Below, one piece after another: positions 8,107-16,503 of a stretch of 64,000 nucleotides of DNA. Where the stretch lies: the NCBI GenBank assembly GCA_045110315.1, contig JBGCFY010000099.1:23773-87772 (forward strand), given 5' to 3'. The stretch is from CALFBG01 sp045110315. GTDB taxonomy: Bacteria > Bacteroidota > Bacteroidia > Chitinophagales > Saprospiraceae. A model generated the notes under the pieces. The model was not told the DNA's origin. It saw only the letters and a program-made list of their open reading frames with translations, and did no database searches. A program made the translations under genes and the position numbers. Each line of letters opens with the position of its first letter. The stretch's first letter is position 1.

Positions 8107-10869
8107 ATGAAAAAAATATACAGCATTATTTTCTTGCTTTTTACCCTAACGATAACTTTGTCCGCGCAGAGAATTGACGAAGATAGAGTTAGACAAGAAT
8201 TGGAGGAACGAGGGGTAGACGAGGAAGAAGTGAGAAAAAGAATGCTCGCCCGTGGAATCGACGTTGATAAAATTGATCCTACCAATGCCGTTGAAGTAAT
8301 GAAAGCGGAACGTACGCTTAAGCAAGTAATGGCAGAATTAGAGGAGGAGAACCAAGCAGCCGTATTGGAAGCTACCAAGGAACTCGCCGAAGATGCCGCA
8401 GCAGAAAATGCTACGGAAGCCATTGGCAACGAAGCGCAAAGTCTTGCAAAAGAATCAGCAGGAAATATTCAAAAAGCAGTCGATAAAGGAGCGGATATAA
8501 AAGAGGCGATTTCAGAAGAATTACTGGAGAATGCTCAAAATAAATTTCCACCAGCAAAAATCTACGGTCAGCAAATCTTTAGAAATAAGGAGATTAAAGT
8601 TTTTAACCAGTCTAAAGATATTCGACCTTCAGATTCTTATGTACTTGGTGCTGGTGATAAAGTAACGGTTTCTATCTGGGGCGCTTCCCAAATTGAACGA
8701 CTCTATATCATTAGCGAAGAAGGATACATCCAGCCCCAAAAAATGGCTAGAATTAACTTGAAAGGAATTTCTTTTGGGAAAGCACGAAAATTGTTGGAAC
8801 AACGTTTTTCAAGTCGTTACCAATTCAATGCGAACGAATTTGAAGTAACGATCAGCTTTGCGCGCACCATTACCGTTAATATTTATGGGGAAGTTTTCAA
8901 TCCAGGGGGATTTGTCCTTCCGGCAACGAATACGGCCTTCAATGCACTCGTCGCTGCGGGTGGACCTTCTGATATCGGAACGGTAAGAAATATCAAACTG
9001 GTACGAGCAGGGGAAAAGCCACGGTCTATTGATGTTTACGAATTCATGAGTAACCCCGCCGTTCGAGATAAATTTTACTTACAAGATAATGATATCATTC
9101 ATGTACCGACAGCCAAAAACATCGTTAGTATTGAAGGTGCTATCAAACGTCCTTTTCAATATGAGTTGTTGCCCGGCGAAGGATTAAAACAATTAATAGA
9201 GTACGCGGGAGGTTTGAATGCTAATGCTTATCAGACTAATGTGCAAGTGAAACGTTTCGTTGCAGATGAAGAAAAAATTCTAGATGTTAACCTACGGGCA
9301 CTTACCTCAGGGAAAGACTACGAACTCAAAGCGGGAGACAAAGTATTTATTAGTAATATTCCTAGACCGTACAAAAACTTTGCAGAAATTGTTGGTGCGA
9401 TCGAGTTGCCAGGGAAATACGAAATTACCCCGGATATGAAAGTTACGAGCCTACTCGAAAGAGGTATTCTTAAAGAGGGTGCACGCAAAGATGTAGCTTA
9501 TATGCAACGACGAAATGCAGATAATTCGGTAAAATACATTAAAATTGATATTAACGCTGCATTACAAAATCCTGCTGGTGCCAGCAATATTACCTTAGCA
9601 CCACAAGATAAATTAATTATCTACAGTCAGTCCCAATTTGTAGATGCCGCTAACATCACCGTGCGGGGTGCCGTTCGAAATCCAAGCGAACATCCTTATG
9701 ATATAGATAAAGGTATTCGAGTGAGTGATGCGATTATTCTAGGTGGTGGCTTACGGGTTGATGCTACTGATTTTGCGTATATCCATCGAAATGATCCGAC
9801 GAACAAGAAACAAAAAGAATACATTCGGGTCAACCTAAAAGAGCTGATGGCAAATCCGCAATCGCCCACTAACTTTGTACTTAAACCTTACGATATTTTA
9901 GAAGTTTATTCTAATGTCACTTACACAGATGAAGTTTACATCAGAGTAAGCGGTGCCGTTCGACAGCCAGGGGAATATCGTTATGATCAGAGTCTGAAAT
10001 TGAAAGATGTACTAACGCTTGCAGGGGGATTGAAAATTCAAGCTGCGGCCAATCGTATCGACATCTTCCGTGTGCAGATTGAAGATAACGAACAAACGAA
10101 AACGATTGCGGCAACCATTACCATCGACGAAGATTTTATGACTGCAGGCAACGATTTTGCTTTACAGCCTTTTGATCAAATTATGGTTCGTTCTGTTCCA
10201 GACTTTGAATTTCAAAGAAATTTTATCATCCGGGGAGAGGTAAAATATCCAGGTCAATATGCTTTAGTTGATACGAATCAAAAAATCTATAGTACAATTC
10301 AACAAGTGGGTGGATTGAGTCCTGAGGCTTTTCCCGAAGGTGCTACTTTATATCGAGCACAAGATAGCGTTGGTTACGTGGTAATGAATCTTGCGGAAGT
10401 ATTGGAAAATCCAAGATCTAAGTTTAACTATATCATTAAAGAAGGAGACATTATCGAGATTCCTAAAAAGAATGAATTGGTTTCGATTATTGGAGCGACT
10501 AAAGCTTCAGAGTTGTACCCAGATAAAATTATCAAAACGGGTAAAATTAACGTTGCTTATTACAAAGGTAAAAGTGCCAAATGGTACATTAATAAATATG
10601 CCGCTGGGGTAGGGGAGCAAGGCAGCAATAAAAATATTACGGTAGAGCATTTGAATGGAGAAATTGAACGAACCAAAAATTTCGTCTTCTTTAAGGTGTA
10701 TCCAAAAGTGCGGAAGGGCTCTGTCATTAAAGTGGGTAAGAAAGCACTGAAAACAGAGAAAGAAAAAACACCGAAGAAAGATATTGACTGGGGAGAAGTA
10801 ATCGCGGACTCTATTACGCAAGCGACCGCCATCCTTACTTTAATTTTATTAGTGCAAAGATTAGATTAA
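8107..10869 (+). CDS. Wza-like polysaccharide export protein with multiple SLBB domains
   Basis: The start is set at the ATG of MKKIYSIIFLLFTLTITLSAQ, a signal peptide; a TTG 13 codons earlier would add an unlikely leader. After an acidic, probably coiled region (about 23-155) comes a polysaccharide export domain (about 175-260, SYVLGAGDKVTVSIWG). Six or seven SLBB repeats follow, each recognisable by a G-x-x-x-x-P-G motif (VFNPGGFVLP, IELPGKYEI, VRQPGEYRY, VKYPGQYAL and others). The C-terminus has a hydrophobic helix (ATAILTLILLV). At 920 aa it is much longer than E. coli Wza, as usual for Bacteroidota. It should form the periplasmic/outer-membrane channel for the polymer. A TAATTTTG box at 8048-8055 may be the -7 promoter element. 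The Wzz-like gene begins one base after its stop. Confidence 0.9.
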   Translation: MKKIYSIIFLLFTLTITLSAQRIDEDRVRQELEERGVDEEEVRKRMLARGIDVDKIDPTNAVEVMKAERTLKQVMAELEEENQAAVLEATKELAEDAAAENATEAIGNEAQSLAKESAGNIQKAVDKGADIKEAISEELLENAQNKFPPAKIYGQQIFRNKEIKVFNQSKDIRPSDSYVLGAGDKVTVSIWGASQIERLYIISEEGYIQPQKMARINLKGISFGKARKLLEQRFSSRYQFNANEFEVTISFARTITVNIYGEVFNPGGFVLPATNTAFNALVAAGGPSDIGTVRNIKLVRAGEKPRSIDVYEFMSNPAVRDKFYLQDNDIIHVPTAKNIVSIEGAIKRPFQYELLPGEGLKQLIEYAGGLNANAYQTNVQVKRFVADEEKILDVNLRALTSGKDYELKAGDKVFISNIPRPYKNFAEIVGAIELPGKYEITPDMKVTSLLERGILKEGARKDVAYMQRRNADNSVKYIKIDINAALQNPAGASNITLAPQDKLIIYSQSQFVDAANITVRGAVRNPSEHPYDIDKGIRVSDAIILGGGLRVDATDFAYIHRNDPTNKKQKEYIRVNLKELMANPQSPTNFVLKPYDILEVYSNVTYTDEVYIRVSGAVRQPGEYRYDQSLKLKDVLTLAGGLKIQAAANRIDIFRVQIEDNEQTKTIAATITIDEDFMTAGNDFALQPFDQIMVRSVPDFEFQRNFIIRGEVKYPGQYALVDTNQKIYSTIQQVGGLSPEAFPEGATLYRAQDSVGYVVMNLAEVLENPRSKFNYIIKEGDIIEIPKKNELVSIIGATKASELYPDKIIKTGKINVAYYKGKSAKWYINKYAAGVGEQGSNKNITVEHLNGEIERTKNFVFFKVYPKVRKGSVIKVGKKALKTEKEKTPKKDIDWGEVIADSITQATAILTLILLVQRLD

Positions 10870-10870
10870 C

Positions 10871-11959
10871 ATGGAGCCAGTATCACAAAACGCTAATAAG
10901 GAGGAGATCAAAGAATTTAGCCTCAAAGAATTAATTATTTTGGTAAAAGGGGCCATCGCGGAAGTGCTACGCAGGTGGAAGTGGTTTATTGGTATTGTCG
11001 CTATCATTGCAGCTATCTCTTTGTATCGTGCTATTACAACTCCTGTCACGTTTCCTGCTAAACTAAGCTTCATGCTTAACGATGATGATAGTAGTGCTTT
11101 ATCAGGCGTTGGAAGTATTTTGGGGTCTTTCGGAATCGGTGGAGGAGGTAGTGAATACAATTTGGAGAAATTGATGGAACTATCCAAAACCCTCAAAATT
11201 ATTAGAAGAAGTTTATTTGAAAAGGTGAAAATAAAGAATAAGGAAACTTATATGATTAATCACCTGATTGATTTATATGATTACCACGAAGTTTGGGAGG
11301 ATGATACTACGGGTTTGAAAGATTTCTATTTTGTGAAGGATAACTTTGATCAGTATCAGCGATACGAAAATAAAGCATTGAAATCTATCTACGGTAAAAT
11401 CATCGGTAACCCTAAAAAAGGCATTGAGCCAATTTTGAAAAGTAAAATTTCGGAAGAAACGGGGATCATGAGTTTAACTGTTAATTCTACCTCAGAAGAT
11501 TTATCTATCCAATTCGTAAAAATAATCTTCGAGCACCTCAGTGATTTCTACGTTAACAAAAGCGTTGAAAAACAAAAAAGTACCTATACCATCGTCAAAA
11601 CAAAAGTAGATTCTATTAAAGGAGCCTTACAGTCAACCGAATACGCCCTCGCCGATTTTAAGGATTCTAGCCTCGGACTCATTTCTGCCAAAGCTAAATT
11701 GAAGGAATTACAGTTGCAAGCTAAGGTCAATATCTTATACACCATGTTGGGCGAAGCCACTAAAAATTTAGAAATTTCAGACTTCACGCTTAAGAGTAAA
11801 ACACCTTTTGTACAATTGATCGATGCGCCTTTTCCACCCATTGAGCCTGCGGGAGAATCAAAGCTTAAAGCATTGTTACTCGGTTTAATCATCGGAACAA
11901 TCGTTGCCGTCGGTCTTATTCTTGGTTTTCAACTTTATCAAGAGGCTGTAAAGGAGTAA
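10871..11959 (+). CDS. Wzz/GumC-type polysaccharide co-polymerase (chain-length determinant)
   Basis: A 362-aa inner-membrane protein with the classic two-helix topology: TM1 at about 37-54 and TM2 at about 333-353. A large periplasmic coiled-coil domain lies between, with a proline-rich segment before TM2 (DAPFPPIEPAGES). It has no C-terminal tyrosine-kinase domain, so it is a Wzz-like subunit without built-in BY-kinase; no separate kinase was found in the window. It should set polymer length with the Wzy-like protein encoded further on and contact the SLBB exporter encoded immediately upstream. Confidence 0.88.
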   Translation: MEPVSQNANKEEIKEFSLKELIILVKGAIAEVLRRWKWFIGIVAIIAAISLYRAITTPVTFPAKLSFMLNDDDSSALSGVGSILGSFGIGGGGSEYNLEKLMELSKTLKIIRRSLFEKVKIKNKETYMINHLIDLYDYHEVWEDDTTGLKDFYFVKDNFDQYQRYENKALKSIYGKIIGNPKKGIEPILKSKISEETGIMSLTVNSTSEDLSIQFVKIIFEHLSDFYVNKSVEKQKSTYTIVKTKVDSIKGALQSTEYALADFKDSSLGLISAKAKLKELQLQAKVNILYTMLGEATKNLEISDFTLKSKTPFVQLIDAPFPPIEPAGESKLKALLLGLIIGTIVAVGLILGFQLYQEAVKE

Positions 11960-11962
11960 AGT

Positions 11963-11999
11963 CCTATGTGTCTATTATCTATAGGTTAGATTTTTTTTT
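11963..11999 (+). terminator. Weak rho-independent terminator after the wzz-like gene
   Basis: A short stem CCTAT/ATAGG (11963-11967 with 11981-11985) is followed by a run of nine Ts and further T-rich sequence. The stem is only 5 bp, so termination may be partial. It separates the export genes from the regulatory pair, which has its own promoter. Confidence 0.4.
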
Positions 12000-12027
12000 A
12001 ATTTTTTTAAAATAATTCTAGCACACG

Positions 12028-12068
12028 CTTGATAAATTAACAGACATTGAGTAGTTTTGCTACTCAAT
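12028..12068 (+). promoter_or_regulatory. Bacteroidota-type promoter with overlapping inverted repeat
   Basis: A -33-like CTTG (12028-12031) and a -7 box TAGTTTTG (12052-12059) are separated by 20 nt, close to the TTTG/TAnnTTTG consensus of this phylum. A perfect 9-bp inverted repeat (ATTGAGTAG, loop TTTTG, CTACTCAAT; 12046-12068) covers the -7 box and the expected start point. An operator for the winged-helix protein encoded just downstream is the simplest reading. Confidence 0.6.
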
Positions 12069-12075
12069 ATATAAA

Positions 12076-12618
12076 ATGTTAGATACATTAATATCATCTA
12101 AGACGCGTATCAAGTTACTCCTAAAGTTTTTCCTCAACAGCAATACCACTGCGTATTTGCGTAGTCTGGAAAGTGAGTTTGGTGATTCTACGAATGCAAT
12201 TCGATTGGAACTCAACAAATTAGAGCGCGCAGGAATGTTGTCATCACATCTTAATGGCAACAAAAAAATGTTTAGGGCTAATGTTGGCCATCCTCTCTTC
12301 AGCGAAATTCATAGCATTTTACTCAAATACGTCGGCTTTGATCGCATCATCGAAAATGTGATCGAACGACTTGGTGATGTAGAAAAAGTATACGTCGTTG
12401 GCGAATTTGCCAAAGGGTTGGATAGCCAAATTATTGATCTCATTTTTATCGGAGATATTGATACCGCTTACCTCATCAACTTAATAGATAAGGCAGAGGA
12501 TTTGGTCAAACGAAAAATTAGGTATCTAAATTATAGTGAACAAGAATTCAAAGAAATTGACTGGAATAAATATGACCCAAAGCCTTTACTACTTTGGTCC
12601 AAAACGATTAATTCATGA
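12076..12618 (+). CDS. Winged-helix regulator with nucleotidyltransferase-like C-terminus
   Basis: A 180-aa protein. Residues 1-70 look like an ArsR/MarR-type winged helix (SKTRIKLLLKFFL, then SLESEFGDSTNAIRLELNKLERAGMLS). Residues 95-150 resemble the minimal nucleotidyltransferase fold (KVYVVGEFAKGL, then IIDLIFIGD) without a clear catalytic GS-x-D pair, so probably not an active enzyme. It lies 8 bp downstream of the promoter inverted repeat, and its stop overlaps the UpxY-like gene by 4 bp, so the two are translationally coupled. I infer a locus-specific regulator that may repress its own promoter; no precise family name is claimed. Confidence 0.7.
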   Translation: MLDTLISSKTRIKLLLKFFLNSNTTAYLRSLESEFGDSTNAIRLELNKLERAGMLSSHLNGNKKMFRANVGHPLFSEIHSILLKYVGFDRIIENVIERLGDVEKVYVVGEFAKGLDSQIIDLIFIGDIDTAYLINLIDKAEDLVKRKIRYLNYSEQEFKEIDWNKYDPKPLLLWSKTINS

Positions 12619-13169
12619 GCGTAAAACAAGCGTATGAAAATCATTTGGACAACGAAAAGGCTAAATGGTTTGCAGTATATACTCATTTCAAAAGAGAAAA
12701 AATAGCACTAAAATACCTACAACGAAAAGGTATCTGTGCGTACTTACCTACACAAAAAAAAGTTAGACAGTATACACGTAAAATTCGAACCGTCGAATTA
12801 CCATTGATCAGTTGCTATATTTTTGTAAAAATAACTAAGCAAGAATATGTCAAAGTATTGGAAACGGAGCATATTTTGAATTTTGTGAAATTCTCAAAAA
12901 ACTTAATCTCTATTCCTGAAAAGGAAATAGAACTTATGAAGTGGGTACTCGGAGAAGGTATCGAAGTCAATATCAACAAAATCAGCTTACATGCTGGTGA
13001 TCAAGTAGAAATTATCTCGGGTAATTTGACAGGTTTAACGGGCTTACTTTTGCAGACGCAAAACAAGAATCAAGTGCTCGTCGATTTAAATTTTATTGGT
13101 TATACCTTAGCCATCACTATAGATGCTAGGTTACTCCGGAAAATTGGAGCAACATCCCTCGTAGGGTAA
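12615..13169 (+). CDS. UpxY-family transcription antiterminator (NusG paralogue)
   Basis: A 184-aa NusG-like protein. The NGN domain spans residues 15-105 (KWFAVYTHFKREKIALKYL, then ISCYIFVKI). A KOW-type end is at about 128-175 (HAGDQVEIISGNLTGLTGLL). UpxY proteins in Bacteroides bind the leader of their own capsule operon and stop premature termination through long polysaccharide gene sets. It is the last gene before a 355-bp leader and a run of more than 35 kb of same-strand polysaccharide genes, where such a factor would be needed. Confidence 0.9.
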   Translation: MSVKQAYENHLDNEKAKWFAVYTHFKREKIALKYLQRKGICAYLPTQKKVRQYTRKIRTVELPLISCYIFVKITKQEYVKVLETEHILNFVKFSKNLISIPEKEIELMKWVLGEGIEVNINKISLHAGDQVEIISGNLTGLTGLLLQTQNKNQVLVDLNFIGYTLAITIDARLLRKIGATSLVG

Positions 13170-13524
13170 AGTATCAGTATTACACTCGCCTAGGAATTGA
13201 TATACAATTGATATACTAGGTAAGCTATACTAAGTAGTTAATTTCAGTTTTTAATTAATTTGAAAACTGCTTTTAGAAAGGTTTTTTCAATCCTTAATTG
13301 GGGCATAAGTTGCGACTTATGGAGGGCGAAGCCGTGCAAAAATAGCGCGGAAAAGAACTGATTGAATGACCATTAATAGAATGACAAGGAACAATTGAAA
13401 AAATATTTCGTATTATTAATAATAGTCAAGTTTAAAATACTTTTGTGTGAATTTTTTGAAAAGCTTCCTACACTAAGTATCATTTAACCAAAGCAATACT
13501 TACACTTTCAATGCTTAATTTTTC
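13170..13524 (+). promoter_or_regulatory. 355-bp leader region ahead of cysC
   Basis: No gene is seen. The stretch holds a tandem 11-bp repeat (AATTGATATAC twice, 13195-13216) flanked by CCTAG/CTAGG, a hairpin CATAAGT-TGCG-ACTTATG (13304-13321), and flanking GGTTTTTTCAATC/GATTGAATGACC words that can pair imperfectly. A TACTTTTG box (13438-13445) fits the -7 consensus, but no convincing -33 TTTG was found at the right spacing. Position between the antiterminator gene and the long operon makes it a candidate UpxY-responsive leader and/or internal promoter. Confidence 0.4.
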
Positions 13525-14121
13525 ATGAATAATATTCATCCTGTTTTTGACCGATTGCTACAAAGAGAAGATCGAGAACAACGGCTCCAGCAGCGCGGGA
13601 AAGTTATCTGGCTAACGGGACTTTCTGGATCGGGTAAAAGTACAATTGCACAGGCGCTAGAACGCAAGTTGTACAATGAAGGCTTTTTTGCACAAGTACT
13701 CGACGGAGATAATGTACGTACCGGACTCAACAATAATCTTGGATTTAGCATCGAAGATCGAAAAGAAAATATCCGCCGTATCGCAGAATTATCCAAACTC
13801 TATTTAAACTCCGGACTAATTACGATTAATTCTTTTATCAGTCCAACGGTCGAAATTCGCGCTTTCGCAAAAGAGATTATTGGCGCAGCTGATTTTATTG
13901 AAATTTACGTCGATGCTTCTTTGGAAGTTTGTGAAGCACGCGATGTAAAAGGGCTCTACGCAAAAGCTAGGAAAGGAGAAATTAAAAACTTTACGGGCAT
14001 CGATTCTCCTTATGAAGCTCCTCCGCAACCCGCGCTCCGGATTGATACTGGCGCGCTTAGTGTAGAAGCCTCGGTTACTGAAATTTATCAATATATTTTA
14101 ACCATTATAAAATACGTATAA
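13525..14121 (+). CDS. cysC: Adenylylsulfate (APS) kinase
   Basis: Phosphorylates APS to PAPS, the donor for sulfotransferases. The 198-aa protein has the P-loop GLSGSGKST (32-40), the APS-binding DGDNVRTGLNNNLGFS segment, the ENIRRI helix, and the KGLYAKARKGEIKNFTGID lid region. All are diagnostic of CysC. It is the first of cysC-cysD-cysN. No PAPS reductase or sulfite reductase is found in the window and two sulfotransferase genes follow, so PAPS here is more likely used to sulfate polysaccharide than for cysteine synthesis. Confidence 0.96.
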   Translation: MNNIHPVFDRLLQREDREQRLQQRGKVIWLTGLSGSGKSTIAQALERKLYNEGFFAQVLDGDNVRTGLNNNLGFSIEDRKENIRRIAELSKLYLNSGLITINSFISPTVEIRAFAKEIIGAADFIEIYVDASLEVCEARDVKGLYAKARKGEIKNFTGIDSPYEAPPQPALRIDTGALSVEASVTEIYQYILTIIKYV

Positions 14122-14131
14122 AATACGCATC

Positions 14132-15034
14132 ATGAATTATCAATTAAATCATCTCAGAGAACTGGAATCTGAGTCCATCTTCATCCTACGAGAAGTTGCT
14201 GCTCAATTTGAAAACCCAGTGCTAATGTTCTCCGGAGGAAAAGACTCCATTTTGATGGTGAAATTGGCACAAAAGGCTTTTTATCCCGGTAAAATTCCTT
14301 TTCCATTATTACACGTTGACACTGGACATAACTTTCCGGAAACGATCAAGTTTCGAGATGAATTGGTCAAAGAAACTGGGGCTAGACTAATCGTAGCCTC
14401 CGTCCAAGATGCCATCAACGAAGGTAAGGTGAAAGAAGAAAGTGGCTTTAACGCAAGCCGAAATGGATTACAAACGGTAGCATTACTCGAAGCCTTAGAA
14501 AAAGGTAAATTCGATGCCGCACTCGGCGGCGCAAGAAGAGATGAAGAAAAAGCCCGCGCCAAGGAAAGATTCTTTTCGCACCGCGATGAATTCGGTCAGT
14601 GGGATCCTAAAAATCAAAGACCAGAACTTTGGAACCTTTTTAATGGTAAAAAAGAATACGGAGAACATTTTCGTATTTTTCCAATTAGTAACTGGACCGA
14701 ACTAGATGTTTGGCAATACCTTGCCATGGAAGAGGTCGCCTTACCAAACCTTTACTTTGCCCACCAAAGAATGGTCTTCGAAAGAGATGGTATCCTACTC
14801 GCAGATTGTGATTATATCCAGAAAAGACCTACCGAAGTAGCCAAAGAAATGATGGTGCGTTGTCGTACCATTGGCGATATGACTTGTACGGGCGTTTGGC
14901 CTTCGCAAGCAGCAGACTTGGAAGCCATTATTGATGAAATCGCCATCACACGTTTGACCGAAAGGGGAGGACGATCGGATGATAAGCGGACGGAAACGAG
15001 TATGGAAGACCGTAAGAAATTAGGATACTTTTAG
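14132..15034 (+). CDS. cysD: Sulfate adenylyltransferase subunit 2
   Basis: ATP sulfurylase catalytic subunit of the PP-loop ATP pyrophosphatase family: ATP plus sulfate gives APS. SGGKDS at residues 34-39 is the PP-loop, GGARRDEEKARAKERFFS is the family motif, and the length (300 aa) is normal. The C-terminus TERGGRSDDKRTETSMEDRK is the conserved CysD tail. It starts 10 bp after cysC and needs the CysN GTPase encoded downstream. Confidence 0.97.
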   Translation: MNYQLNHLRELESESIFILREVAAQFENPVLMFSGGKDSILMVKLAQKAFYPGKIPFPLLHVDTGHNFPETIKFRDELVKETGARLIVASVQDAINEGKVKEESGFNASRNGLQTVALLEALEKGKFDAALGGARRDEEKARAKERFFSHRDEFGQWDPKNQRPELWNLFNGKKEYGEHFRIFPISNWTELDVWQYLAMEEVALPNLYFAHQRMVFERDGILLADCDYIQKRPTEVAKEMMVRCRTIGDMTCTGVWPSQAADLEAIIDEIAITRLTERGGRSDDKRTETSMEDRKKLGYF

Positions 15035-15063
15035 CAATAAAAATCAAAAGAAAATTAGCAATA

Positions 15064-15098
15064 GTAAGGTTGTCTGCACACAGCTCAAACAACTTTAC
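15064..15098 (+). other. Hairpin between cysD and cysN
   Basis: Arms GTAAGGTTGT (15064-15073) and ACAACTTTAC (15089-15098) pair at 9 of 10 positions (the tenth is a G-U in RNA) around a 15-nt loop. No T-tract follows, so it is more likely an mRNA stability or processing element than a terminator. Confidence 0.35.
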
Positions 15099-15125
15099 TT
15101 CAATCAAAAGATAAATATTTAGCCA

Positions 15126-16388
15126 ATGGCATTCAAATACGAAAATTCAGAACTCTTAAGGTTTACCACGGCAGGTAGCGTAGATGATGGAAAGAGTACT
15201 CTAATCGGTCGATTACTTTACGATAGCAAATCGGTATATCAAGATCAACTAGAAGCAGTAGAAGCAAGTAGCTTAAGAAGAGGAGAATCCGAAATGAATT
15301 TAGCCTTGTTGACCGACGGACTGAAAGCGGAACGAGAGCAGGGAATCACCATCGATGTCGCTTACCGTTACTTCTCTACACCTAAACGAAAATTTATTAT
15401 CGCCGATACACCAGGCCATATTCAGTATACTCGTAACATGGTAACTGGCGCTTCTACGGCCAACGCAGCATTGGTTTTAGTCGATGCTCGAAATGGCGTA
15501 GTGGAACAAACTCGTCGACACGCAACGATCGCTTCTTTATTACAAATTCCTCACTTAGTCGTTTGTGTCAATAAAATGGACTTGGTGGATTATAGCCAAG
15601 AGGCATACGAAAAAGTAAAAAGCGACTTTGAAAAATTTGCGGCTAAGCTAGATGTAAAAGATGTACACTTTATCCCAATCTCTGCCTTGAATGGAGATAA
15701 TGTTGTTCATCGCTCAGAAAATACACGTTGGTACGAAGGACCAACCTTGATGTACTATCTCGAGAATGTACACATCGCAAGTGATCATAATTTCATTGAT
15801 GTTCGCTTTCCTGTACAATATGTAATTCGACCCAACACCGACGAGTTTCACGACTACCGAGGTTACGCTGGTCGTGTCGCTGGAGGCATCATGAAAAAAG
15901 GGGATAAGGTGGTGATTCTACCATCAGGATTTACCTCCAAAATTGCAAAAATAGATACCATCGATGGGGAAGTTCCCGAAGCTTTTCCTCCTCAGTCTGT
16001 CACCGTTTTATTAGAGGACGATGTTGACGTTAGCCGCGGAGATATGCTGGTTAGAGAAAATAATCAACCTCGTGTAGAACAAGATATAGAGTTGATGATT
16101 TGTTGGTTCATCGATCGACCATTACAACTGAAAGGCAAGTATACGGTTCGGCACACCACCCAAGAAGCACGTTGTATTATTAAAGATATTCGCTATCGAC
16201 TTAACGTTAATACCTTACATCGAGATATTGAAAATAAGGAGATTAAAATGAACGATATTGCTAGAGTCGTTATTCGTACCACCAAACCACTCTTCGTAGA
16301 TGCTTACCGCAAAAACCGGATTACAGGAAGCATCATCCTAGTAGACGAAGGCACCAACGAAACTGTTGGCGCGGGCATGATTATATAA
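15126..16388 (+). CDS. cysN: Sulfate adenylyltransferase subunit 1 (GTPase)
   Basis: EF-Tu-like GTPase that drives APS synthesis by CysD. G1 is GSVDDGKST (17-25), G3 DTPGH and G4 NKMD, followed by two beta-barrel domains. At 420 aa it is CysN alone, without the fused CysC domain seen in some bacteria, which fits the separate cysC gene upstream. It lies 91 bp after cysD with a hairpin between them. Confidence 0.97.
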   Translation: MAFKYENSELLRFTTAGSVDDGKSTLIGRLLYDSKSVYQDQLEAVEASSLRRGESEMNLALLTDGLKAEREQGITIDVAYRYFSTPKRKFIIADTPGHIQYTRNMVTGASTANAALVLVDARNGVVEQTRRHATIASLLQIPHLVVCVNKMDLVDYSQEAYEKVKSDFEKFAAKLDVKDVHFIPISALNGDNVVHRSENTRWYEGPTLMYYLENVHIASDHNFIDVRFPVQYVIRPNTDEFHDYRGYAGRVAGGIMKKGDKVVILPSGFTSKIAKIDTIDGEVPEAFPPQSVTVLLEDDVDVSRGDMLVRENNQPRVEQDIELMICWFIDRPLQLKGKYTVRHTTQEARCIIKDIRYRLNVNTLHRDIENKEIKMNDIARVVIRTTKPLFVDAYRKNRITGSIILVDEGTNETVGAGMII

Positions 16389-16390
16389 TT

Positions 16391-16412
16391 GAAGTTGTTT
16401 CACAATAACTTC
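16391..16412 (+). repeat. GAAGTT hairpin after cysN
   Basis: GAAGTTGTT (16391-16399), loop TCAC, AATAACTTC (16404-16412). It starts two bases after the cysN stop. The same GAAGTTrTTT...AAyAACTTC words form the ends of the element at 33286-33451 and a near-palindrome at 48849-48869, so this may be a solo terminal repeat of a small dispersed element. No strong T-tract follows. Confidence 0.4.
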
Positions 16413-16503
16413 CTTAGTTACTCAACAACGAATCTTACCACGCAGTAACCAAAACGAATCAATTGCCTAATTATTAAATTTTGAAATTTAGAAACAAAGA
16501 AAT

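Noticed and set aside
8037..8429. 130-codon minus-strand ORF opposite the SLBB exporter gene
   Set aside because: Ser/Ala-rich antisense shadow of the acidic coiled region of a clear coding gene.
13525..16388. cysCDN as a normal cysteine assimilation operon
   Set aside because: Reduction genes (cysH, cysI/J) are absent and sulfotransferases are in the same gene run, so the sulfation role is preferred.
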